Shown here: piece after piece, positions 1 through 5,426 of the stretch
How positions within the stretch are numbered: the stretch's first letter is position 1
How the letters are laid out: each line of letters begins with the position of its first letter
Source of the DNA: Actinomycetes bacterium
Lineage (GTDB): Bacteria; Actinomycetota; Acidimicrobiia; Acidimicrobiales; RAAP-2
DNA length: 10,013 bases
Direction of reading: 5' to 3'
NCBI GenBank assembly: GCA_021849435.1
Contig: JAJZSX010000060.1
Span: forward strand, 1-10,013
Translations under genes and position numbers: made by a program
The notes under the pieces: generated by a model
Databases searched by the model: none
What the model saw: only the letters and a program-made list of their open reading frames with translations
Told to the model about the DNA's origin: nothing

Positions 1-2
1 CG

Positions 3-1178
3 TTGAAGGAAGACGACGTCGTCGTCTACGCCGGACACTCCCGCTACGGCACCGGCCCGAGCTTCGGGCCGATGCCGTTTTTCTCGCGCGACTCCGCGCG
101 TGTCTACTGGAGCCGCCCGATGCTCGTGCGCGTGGGCCTGTTGGTGCTCGTCGCCTTGGGCAGCGTCGCGGTGCCGCTCGGCCTCGAGGCGCGGTGGCGC
201 CAGCTGGATCACGGCGTGGGATTCGCCCAGCCCGAGGTGTCGGTGATCGAGCGATCGGCGGACCAACTCGCCAAGGGCCTCGATCCCTACCGGGCCTACC
301 TGCACAACGGTCGCGTCGTCAACGCGGTGCCGGGCTTGCCGGCCTACGAGTCGTTCTTCCCGTACTTCCCACTCATGAGCGTCTTTGGCCTGCCGTCGGC
401 CGAGACCCACCAGGGCCTCGGCTTGACCGACGCGCGCATCATCATGTCCCTGATGACGATGATCGCGCTCGGCATCGCGCTCGCGCTCATGCGCGCGCCG
501 CCGAGCAAGAAGATCCTCCTTGCCCAGGTGCTGGTGGCGTTGCCGACCGGGGCGCTCTTCTTGTCGACCGGTGGCGACGACATGCCGATCCTCGCGCTAA
601 TGCTGCTCGGCGTGGTCGGGCTGCAACGCCGCGAGCGCTACCTGACCGGCGTCAGCCTCGGGCTTGCCGCTGCGATGAAGTTGACCGCGTGGCCGATGGC
701 TCTCGGCGCGCTGCTGGTGAGCCGCAACCGGGCCGGCCGCTCCACGTGGCGTTCGGTCGCCACTTGCGTGGTGGGGATCGTCGCGGTGACCGTCGTGCCC
801 TTCGTGGTCCGTGCGCCGTGGGCCTTCGTCACCAACGTCTTCGCCTTCCCGCTCGGGCTCGCCGGCGTGCGCTCGCCGGCGGCCTCGCCGCTGCCCGGAC
901 ACATCCTCACCACGCTATGGTCCCCACTCGGACACGTGCTCGCGCCCGCGATGCTGCTGGTCCTGTCGTTCTACGTGTGGCGCTACCTGCGCGAGCACTG
1001 GCCCCTGACGTTGTCCCAGTTGCTCGGCATCTTGAGCATCGCCTTCACCGCGATGATCCTGAGCGCGTCGGCGACGCGCATCGGCTACATCATCTATCCG
1101 ATCAACCTGGCCCTGTGGTCGTGGGCCTTTGCGGAGGTCGATCGTCCGGCGCCCGACTTGGTGCTCGAGGCCGCCTAG
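3..1178 (+). CDS. Polytopic membrane glycosyltransferase, GT87/DUF2029-like (probably 5'-partial)
   Basis: The product has about nine or ten hydrophobic helices, roughly at residues 41-60, 145-163, 170-190, 193-207, 214-240, 251-270, 311-327, 336-356 and 360-377. A large extracytoplasmic loop follows the first helix (about 61-140), containing a GLDPY segment near residue 92. This layout, plus AAAMKLTAWP at about 222-231, resembles GT-C polyprenyl-phosphate-dependent mannosyltransferases of family GT87, which add sugars to lipids or cell-wall glycans on the outer membrane face. The family is inferred from topology and small motifs; the acceptor cannot be told. The frame is open to the left edge and the only start near it is a TTG at base 3, so the true start may lie outside the window. 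Its TAG stop overlaps the stop of the convergent minus-strand gene. Another polytopic GT-C type is the main alternative. Confidence 0.75.
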   Translation: MKEDDVVVYAGHSRYGTGPSFGPMPFFSRDSARVYWSRPMLVRVGLLVLVALGSVAVPLGLEARWRQLDHGVGFAQPEVSVIERSADQLAKGLDPYRAYLHNGRVVNAVPGLPAYESFFPYFPLMSVFGLPSAETHQGLGLTDARIIMSLMTMIALGIALALMRAPPSKKILLAQVLVALPTGALFLSTGGDDMPILALMLLGVVGLQRRERYLTGVSLGLAAAMKLTAWPMALGALLVSRNRAGRSTWRSVATCVVGIVAVTVVPFVVRAPWAFVTNVFAFPLGLAGVRSPAASPLPGHILTTLWSPLGHVLAPAMLLVLSFYVWRYLREHWPLTLSQLLGILSIAFTAMILSASATRIGYIIYPINLALWSWAFAEVDRPAPDLVLEAA

Positions 1179-1741
1179 AACGTCGAGGAGTTCTGGTAGA
1201 TCCGGTAGGTCCAGCGAAGCGCGCCGCCCGCGCTGTTGGTCACGGTGATCCCGACGACCCAGTAGAAGGTGTCGGTGCCGGCCTTTTGGAAGAGCAGCTG
1301 GGGCGTGCCGGTTGCTCCGCCGCTCGAGAAGAGGCTCCAGCCCTGGGCCTCGAGGTGGGTCTGGTAGTAGCCGAGTAGGGAGCCCGCGCTGGTGGTGGTC
1401 GTCAGGTACGCCAGGCAGTCGTAGTCGCCGGCCCCGCCGTTGGCGTGCACGACGGGTCCGGCACTCGTGGTGTGCACCGGGACGATGAGCGCCCCGAGGA
1501 TGTTGCCCGGCGGGCTGCCGGCTTGGTGACAGCCCGCGACCGGCGCGTTGGAGGCGGCGGTGGCGAGGCCGCCGACGATCACCGGCTGGGTCGTGCTCGT
1601 CGTGACCGTCGGATTGGCGACGAGGTTCACGATCATGAACGTGGCGAGGGTGACCACGGCGATACCGATGATGATCGCGGCGGGCAGGATGCTGGTCGTC
1701 GTGGTGAGGGGTGGCTTCAGGTCGTCGTTCACGCGTTCCAT
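1175..1741 (-). CDS. Small exported or membrane-anchored protein of unknown function
   Basis: I do not recognise this family. The 188 residues start with a short charged segment, then one hydrophobic helix (about 18-41), which suggests an N-in signal anchor. A Thr/Val-rich linker follows, then an extracytoplasmic domain of about 130 residues. That domain has only two cysteines (about 71 and 109), which could form a disulfide. Its C-terminal half, with GYYQTHLEAQGW at about 124-135 and a Trp/Tyr-rich strand region (about 158-184), looks like a compact alpha/beta fold. The ATG at 1741 overlaps the end of thiD by 13 bases. A GTG at 1732 would instead give a 4-base GTGA overlap, so either start is possible. 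It is probably cotranscribed with and translationally coupled to thiD. Nothing in the sequence links it to thiamine chemistry. Confidence 0.75.
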   Translation of the reverse strand: MERVNDDLKPPLTTTTSILPAAIIIGIAVVTLATFMIVNLVANPTVTTSTTQPVIVGGLATAASNAPVAGCHQAGSPPGNILGALIVPVHTTSAGPVVHANGGAGDYDCLAYLTTTTSAGSLLGYYQTHLEAQGWSLFSSGGATGTPQLLFQKAGTDTFYWVVGITVTNSAGGALRWTYRIYQNSSTF

Positions 1742-2547
1742 CCCAGGTGGTCGATCGGGCCGTGCCCGTGGCCGAGGCGCCAGTCGGCGGCTGAGGTGAG
1801 GGCCGCGAGGACGAAGGACTTCGCGTCGCGAACGCTGTCGGGCAGGGGTCGCCCGTAGGCGAGGCCGGCGGCGATGGCCGCAGCGAGCGAGCAGCCGGTG
1901 CCGTGGTCGTTGGTCGTGTCGACGCGCGGCGCGTCAAAGACGCGCACGTCGCCGCCGGTCACGAGCACGTCGGGCGCGTGATCGTCGGTCGACCCGCTCA
2001 CCAGGTGACCGCCCTTAACCAGCACCGCCCGCGGTCCGAGGTCAACGATCCGACGGGCGAGCTCGATCATGTCCTCGAGGGTCGCGACGTCGCGCACGTC
2101 GACCGATGCCAGCACCGCCGCTTCGCGAAGATTGGGCGTGACGAGCATCGCCTGGGGGACCAGCGCCTCGCGATACGCCTCGACGCCGCCCTCGTCCATC
2201 AGCGCGTGGCCGGTGGTCGACACGAGCACGGGGTCGACCACCAGATTGGCCAGGCGACCGTCGCGAGCGGACTCGGCGACGGCGAGCACCGTGGCCGGCT
2301 GGGCGAGCATGCCCGTCTTCACGGCACGCACAGCGAAGTCGTCAAGGACGGCGTCGATCTGGGCGAGCACGGCGGCTGCCGTAAGGGGCGTGACGTTGGT
2401 CACGCCGAGCGTGTTCTGTGCGGTGACCGCGGTGATGGCGGTGGTGCCGTGGATGCTGAAGGCGCTGAAGGTCCGCAGGTCGGCCTGGATCCCCGCGCCG
2501 CCGCCCGAATCCGATCCCGCGATCGTGAGAGCGGTGAGTGGTTCCAC
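1729..2547 (-). CDS. thiD: Hydroxymethylpyrimidine/phosphomethylpyrimidine kinase ThiD
   Basis: ThiD is a cytosolic ribokinase-like enzyme that phosphorylates HMP and then HMP-phosphate to HMP-PP, the pyrimidine half of thiamine. The 272-residue protein is full length. It has the N-terminal substrate loop AGSDSGGGAGIQAD (10-23), KTGML (77-81), VVDPVLVSTTG (103-113), TPNLREA (137-143), VLVKGGH (175-181) and the nucleotide/anion-hole motif NDHGTGCS (213-220), with the conserved Cys at 219. The start is GTG at 2547, which puts the family-typical LTIAGSDSGGG right after a short N-terminus. A TAGGGT -10-like box lies 6 bases upstream, so the mRNA is probably leaderless. It is divergent from thiG and overlaps a downstream single-helix protein. 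No fused ThiE domain is present. Confidence 0.96.
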   Translation of the reverse strand: MEPLTALTIAGSDSGGGAGIQADLRTFSAFSIHGTTAITAVTAQNTLGVTNVTPLTAAAVLAQIDAVLDDFAVRAVKTGMLAQPATVLAVAESARDGRLANLVVDPVLVSTTGHALMDEGGVEAYREALVPQAMLVTPNLREAAVLASVDVRDVATLEDMIELARRIVDLGPRAVLVKGGHLVSGSTDDHAPDVLVTGGDVRVFDAPRVDTTNDHGTGCSLAAAIAAGLAYGRPLPDSVRDAKSFVLAALTSAADWRLGHGHGPIDHLGWNA

Positions 2548-2553
2548 GAGACA

Positions 2554-2559
2554 ACCCTA
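2554..2559 (-). promoter_or_regulatory. Candidate -10 box for leaderless thiD
   Basis: Read on the minus strand, the hexamer TAGGGT ends 6 bases before the GTG start of thiD. That places the expected transcription start on or next to the start codon. No Shine-Dalgarno sequence and no convincing -35 hexamer is visible. The same geometry recurs at other starts in this window. Confidence 0.45.
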
Positions 2560-2635
2560 GTAATCGGGTCACGTGTCGCGTTCCGAGCACCGCCACGCAA
2601 CGCAGGTCCCCGTCGGATGGCTCGAGAGTGCTGAG

Positions 2636-2641
2636 TACGAT
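2636..2641 (+). promoter_or_regulatory. Candidate -10 box for leaderless thiG
   Basis: TACGAT lies 6 bases before the GTG at 2648. A GGGAGG run abuts and overlaps this GTG, leaving no spacing for it to act as a Shine-Dalgarno sequence, so leaderless initiation is more likely. The same hexamer TACGAT occurs before the MerR-type gene and before the amidotransferase-like gene. Confidence 0.5.
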
Positions 2642-2647
2642 TGGGAG

Positions 2648-3427
2648 GTGGACGAGGACATTGCGATCGGTTCAGTTCGAGCGAGTTCCCGCCTGGTCGT
2701 GGGGACCGGGGGATTCAGGTCGATGGACGTGCTCGAGCAGTCGCTGTCGGCGAGCGGCTCGTCGATCGCAACGGTCGCACTGCGGCGCGTCGACCCCTCG
2801 GTCAAGGGGTCGATCTATGAACTGCTCATGGGCCTCGGGTTCACGCTCCTGCCCAATACCGCGGGCTGCTACAGCGCCAACGAGGCAGTAAAGGTCGCCG
2901 AGCTCGCTCGCGAGGCCTTCGAGACGAACCTCGTCAAGCTCGAGGTGATCGGCGATGACGTGACGCTACTGCCCGACACCACCGAGACCCTTCGCGGCGC
3001 GCAGGAACTGGTGCGGCGAGGCTTTGAGGTCTGGGCGTACACCTCAGATGACCTCATCGTCGCTCAGCGCCTGGAGCAGGCCGGCTGTGTGGCCGTGATG
3101 CCGCTCGGCTCGCCGATCGGCTCGGGACTGGGGATCCGCAACCCCCACGCGATCTCCCTGATCGCCTCGAGGCTCGAGGTCCCGGTGCTGCTCGACGCGG
3201 GGATCGGAACGGCCTCAGACGCCGCGCTGGCCATGGAACTGGGCTGTGACGGGGTGCTCGCGGCGTCGGCGATCAACCGCGCCCTCGATCCAGTCCTGAT
3301 GGCGAGTGCGATTCGTGACGCCGTACGCGCCGGCTACGCCGCCCACGAGGCCGGTCGGATTCCGCCGCGGCTGCACGCCGAGGCCTCCAGTTCGAGTCTC
3401 GGCCGCCCAGACCTCTTCGCGGAGTGA
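2648..3427 (+). CDS. thiG: Thiazole synthase ThiG
   Basis: ThiG condenses 1-deoxy-D-xylulose 5-phosphate, dehydroglycine and ThiS-thiocarboxylate to make the thiazole phosphate of thiamine. It is a cytosolic TIM-barrel enzyme. From the GTG at 2648 the protein is 259 residues, the usual family length, and begins with the expected pattern IAIGSVRASSRLVVGTGGF. The signatures are LLPNTAGCYSANEAV (67-81), NLVKLEVIGD (94-103) with Schiff-base Lys97, MPLGSPIGSGLGI (151-163) and LLDAGIGTASDA (181-192). An in-frame ATG at 2573 would add 25 residues unlike ThiG N-termini and would put the -10 box inside the gene, so I prefer GTG. The partners ThiS, ThiF and ThiO or ThiH are not in the window. It is divergent from thiD. 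Confidence 0.96.
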   Translation: MDEDIAIGSVRASSRLVVGTGGFRSMDVLEQSLSASGSSIATVALRRVDPSVKGSIYELLMGLGFTLLPNTAGCYSANEAVKVAELAREAFETNLVKLEVIGDDVTLLPDTTETLRGAQELVRRGFEVWAYTSDDLIVAQRLEQAGCVAVMPLGSPIGSGLGIRNPHAISLIASRLEVPVLLDAGIGTASDAALAMELGCDGVLAASAINRALDPVLMASAIRDAVRAGYAAHEAGRIPPRLHAEASSSSLGRPDLFAE

Positions 3428-3452
3428 GCCGTCGCATTTGTCGGGCGGGCTA

Positions 3453-3468
3453 ACTACACCCGTGTAGT
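3453..3468. promoter_or_regulatory. Perfect 16-bp palindrome, candidate operator of the MerR-type gene
   Basis: ACTACAC-CC-GTGTAGT has two perfect 7-base arms around a 2-base centre. It starts 25 bases after the thiG stop and ends 9 bases before the TACGAT -10 box of the MerR-type gene, so it covers the -35 region. Perfect symmetry next to a regulator gene suggests an operator, perhaps for autoregulation. It could also fold as a 6-bp hairpin in thiG mRNA, but no T-run follows, so it is a poor intrinsic terminator. The bound protein is an inference. Confidence 0.5.
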
Positions 3469-3477
3469 CCCTCCTGG

Positions 3478-3483
3478 TACGAT
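3478..3483 (+). promoter_or_regulatory. Extended -10 promoter of the MerR-type gene
   Basis: TACGAT preceded by TGG (3475-3477) forms an extended -10 element. Transcription would start near 3490, giving a short leader of about 22 bases that contains the purine-rich GGGAGGGA (about 3499-3506) upstream of ATG 3512. No clear -35 is seen; the palindrome occupies its place. Confidence 0.5.
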
Positions 3484-3511
3484 GGGATTGCCTCGGTCGG
3501 GAGGGACGGGA

Positions 3512-3967
3512 ATGATGCAGCGTACGACGGGATTCAGTGGTCCACTGGTCTGTCGACTGACGGGGGTGACCTATCGTCAGCTCGACTACTGGGCAAGGAC
3601 GGGTCTGGTGACGCCGTCGGTCACGCCGGCGTCGGGCAGCGGTTCCAAGCGCGCCTACAGCTACGGCGATGTCCTCGAGGTCAAAGTCATCAAGTCGCTC
3701 CTCGACGCGGGCGTGGCGCTCGCCAAGGCCCGCCAGGCCGTCGAGTGCCTCCGCGGCGCCCTCGGCGCCGACCTCGCGTCGTCGAGTCTGGTGCTCAGCG
3801 AACACGGCTCGGTCCTCGCGCACAGCGACGGCGACCTGGTCGACCTGTTGCGCGGTGGCCAGGGAGTCTTCAACATCGTTCCGCTGGGTGGGGTGGTCGC
3901 CGAACTCTCGACCACGATCAGCTCGGTCCAGGTGACAACGTCGGAGAGGGAGACCCGTTCGGCGTGA
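3512..3967 (+). CDS. MerR-family regulator resembling mycobacterial Rv1830 (ResR/McdR)
   Basis: This is a DNA-binding transcription regulator of 151 residues. The winged HTH spans about 12-50: helix-turn-helix LVCRLTGVTYRQLDYWARTGLV, then a wing with GSGSKRAYSYGDV. A short dimerisation helix follows (about 55-82). The rest has LVDLLRGGQGVFNIVPLGGV (109-128). The YRQLDYWARTGLV / GSGS-R-YS / VDLL-GGQGVF combination matches what I recall of M. tuberculosis Rv1830, a MerR-like regulator linked to growth and cell division; orthology needs a search. No Cys cluster for metal sensing is seen. ATG 3512 is chosen because GGGAGGGA lies about 6 bases upstream; ATG 3515 is next in frame, and a start at 3482 would sit inside the -10 box. 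It heads a unit with the glycine cleavage genes; in M. tuberculosis, Rv1830 also lies near gcvH and gcvB. Confidence 0.88.
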   Translation: MMQRTTGFSGPLVCRLTGVTYRQLDYWARTGLVTPSVTPASGSGSKRAYSYGDVLEVKVIKSLLDAGVALAKARQAVECLRGALGADLASSSLVLSEHGSVLAHSDGDLVDLLRGGQGVFNIVPLGGVVAELSTTISSVQVTTSERETRSA

Positions 3968-4362
3968 GGCCCGATGACTCCGAGGGCACCGGCGCGCATC
4001 GCCACCCCTCGTCCCTCGCCAAGCCCGCGGCGGGTTTCGCGCACCCGAGCGAGCGCATGCTCGCGAACCTCCTGACCCTTTACGGGGTGGCGTGGCGCTA
4101 CGAACCGGTCGAGTTCCCGCTCGCCTGGGACGACAGCGGCCGGGCGATCCGCGGCTTTCGGCCGGACTTCTATCTGCCCGAGCACCAGCTGTTCGTCGAG
4201 CTCACGGTCTCAGAGCAACGGCTGGTCACCAAGAAGAACCACAAGGTCCGTGCCTTCCGCTCGCTCTACCCCGAACTGGACCTCGTCGTTGTCTACCAGC
4301 GCCAGTTTCGCGCGCTCCTGGCGCGCCACGACCTCAAGGCTCTGCGACTCGACGCAGCGTAA
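3964..4362 (+). CDS. Small PD-(D/E)XK-like (restriction-endonuclease-fold) protein, function unknown
   Basis: This is a 132-residue protein of no known function. It shows the layout of a compact restriction-endonuclease-like core: an N-terminal helix with a Glu (HPSERMLANLLTLYGV, about 27-42), a strand with Pro-Asp (GFRPDFYLP, 64-72), the next strand FVELTV (77-82) where E-x-T replaces the usual E-x-K, a Lys-rich helix TKKNHKVRAF (89-98) and a strand LDLVVVY (105-111). A Lys from the following helix might stand in for the missing one, or the fold may be non-catalytic; both are inferences. The GTG start at 3964 overlaps the regulator stop as GTGA, with GGAGAGGGAG about 11 bases upstream. The overlap implies translational coupling with the MerR-type gene. 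gcvT starts 10 bases after its stop. Confidence 0.8.
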   Translation: MRPDDSEGTGAHRHPSSLAKPAAGFAHPSERMLANLLTLYGVAWRYEPVEFPLAWDDSGRAIRGFRPDFYLPEHQLFVELTVSEQRLVTKKNHKVRAFRSLYPELDLVVVYQRQFRALLARHDLKALRLDAA

Positions 4363-4365
4363 TGT
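4360..4365 (+). promoter_or_regulatory. Candidate internal -10 box for leaderless gcvT transcript
   Basis: TAATGT overlaps the TAA stop of the preceding gene and ends 7 bases before the GTG start of gcvT. The bases before this GTG contain no Shine-Dalgarno sequence, which suggests a second, leaderless transcript for the glycine cleavage genes alongside readthrough from upstream. Confidence 0.35.
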
Positions 4366-4372
4366 TGGCCTC

Positions 4373-5425
4373 GTGACTGATCGACTGCCGTTTCTCTACG
4401 ACACCCACGTCGAACTCGGGGCGAAGATCGTCCCCTTCGGCGGCTGGGCGATGCCCCTGCAGTACCAGACCGGGACGGTGGCTGAACACCTCACCTGTCG
4501 AGCCGACGCCGTCGTCTTTGACGTGAGCCACCTCGGCACGGTGCGCTGTGACGGCCCCGGCATGTACGACGCGATCCAGGCGACGCTCACCAACGACCTC
4601 GACAAGATCGAACCGGGTCGCGCCCAGTACACGCACCTCTTGAACGAGGACGGCTTTGTCGTGGACGACATCATCGTCTGGTGGGTGGGCCCCGAGGAGT
4701 TCGACGTCATGCCCAACGCCTCTAACACCGCCGGGGTCACGGGCGCCTTGCCGGGCCGTGACGTCACGGGCGAGCGTTGCGTCCTGGCCGTGCAGGGCCC
4801 GCGCGCGCGCGAGCGCGTCGCCACCGTCGACGAGCGCTTCGCCTCGGTCGGGCGCTTCCGCGTGGCGCGATTTGACTACGAGGGCGTCGAGGTGCGCGTG
4901 GCGGGCACGGGCTACACGGGCGAGGCCGGGCTCGAGTTGAGCGTGCCCAACGCCGTGGCTCGCGAGCTGCTGCTCAAGTTGATCGCCGCGGGCGTGACCC
5001 CGGCCGGACTGGGCGCGCGCGACACGTTGCGTCTGGAGGCCGCGCTGCCGCTCTACGGCCACGAACTGACCCTGTCGTCGACGACTCTCGAGGCAGGCCT
5101 CGGCTGGGTGCTCGGTTGGGACAAGCCGACCTTCCGCGGGCGTGCGGCGGTGGAGGCCGAGCGGGCGCGCGGCGTCGCTCGGCATCTCACCGGCGTCATC
5201 GCTGACAGCCGTCAGCCGCTGCGCGAGGGGGCCGTGGTGCTCGTCGACGGCCAGAGCGTGGGCGAGCTGACGTCGGGCAACTACTCGCCGGTGCTCGAGC
5301 ACGGCATTGGGCTCGCGATGGCCCGCGAGGTGCTCGAGCCGGGCCGTGCAGTCACCGTCGAGCTGCGCGGTCGCAGCATCAGCGCGACGACCGTCGCGCT
5401 TCCCTTCGTACGAAAGGCGTCCTAA
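4373..5425 (+). CDS. gcvT: Glycine cleavage system T protein (aminomethyltransferase)
   Basis: GcvT moves the aminomethyl group from lipoyl-GcvH to tetrahydrofolate, releasing ammonia and 5,10-methylene-THF. It acts in the cytosol. The 350-residue protein has the full fold: N-terminal DTHVELGAKIVPFGGWAMPL (10-29), FDVSHLG (49-55), LTNDL (72-76), LLNEDGFVVDDIIV (89-102) containing the conserved acidic pair of the active site, AVQGP (139-143), TGYTGEAGLELSV (179-191), GLGARDTLRLEAALPLYGHEL (212-232) and the C-terminal GELTSGNYSPVLEHGIGLA (297-315). The GTG at 4373 gives the family-typical N-terminus; an upstream in-frame ATG at 4250 would read through the preceding gene. It ends one base before gcvPA. 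gcvH, often next to gcvT, is absent here. Confidence 0.96.
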   Translation: MTDRLPFLYDTHVELGAKIVPFGGWAMPLQYQTGTVAEHLTCRADAVVFDVSHLGTVRCDGPGMYDAIQATLTNDLDKIEPGRAQYTHLLNEDGFVVDDIIVWWVGPEEFDVMPNASNTAGVTGALPGRDVTGERCVLAVQGPRARERVATVDERFASVGRFRVARFDYEGVEVRVAGTGYTGEAGLELSVPNAVARELLLKLIAAGVTPAGLGARDTLRLEAALPLYGHELTLSSTTLEAGLGWVLGWDKPTFRGRAAVEAERARGVARHLTGVIADSRQPLREGAVVLVDGQSVGELTSGNYSPVLEHGIGLAMAREVLEPGRAVTVELRGRSISATTVALPFVRKAS

Positions 5426-5426
5426 C

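Larger units (their letters stand above)
2548..2647. other. Divergent thiD-thiG intergenic region
   Basis: These 100 bases separate two divergent thiamine-biosynthesis genes and carry a candidate -10 box for each. The space is too short for two leaders. I could not find the CUGAGA / ACCUGA-type core of a TPP (THI-box) riboswitch on either strand. A CACGTG hexamer at about 2571-2576 is the only short palindrome I noticed; on its own it means little. Confidence 0.6.

Noticed and set aside
194..1378. Long plus-strand open frame of 394 codons overlapping the glycosyltransferase
   Set aside because: It is Arg/Ala/Gly-rich with no family motif and runs in another frame of a gene with clear membrane helices. 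This is a typical high-GC shadow frame.
915..1937. Minus-strand open frame of 340 codons
   Set aside because: It overlaps three better-supported genes, has a composition rich in Arg, Pro, His and Asp, and shows no recognisable domain.
2573..2647. N-terminal extension of thiG to an ATG at 2573
   Set aside because: The extra 25 residues do not resemble ThiG N-termini, and the extension would place the TACGAT -10 box inside the gene.
3428..3511. Glycine riboswitch or intrinsic terminator between thiG and the MerR-type gene
   Set aside because: The 84 bases are too short for a tandem glycine aptamer plus promoter. The only hairpin, at the palindrome, has no following T-run.
4334..5302. Minus-strand open frame of 322 codons antisense to gcvT
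   Set aside because: The gcvT reading on the plus strand carries all family motifs. The antisense frame has none and is low in complexity.
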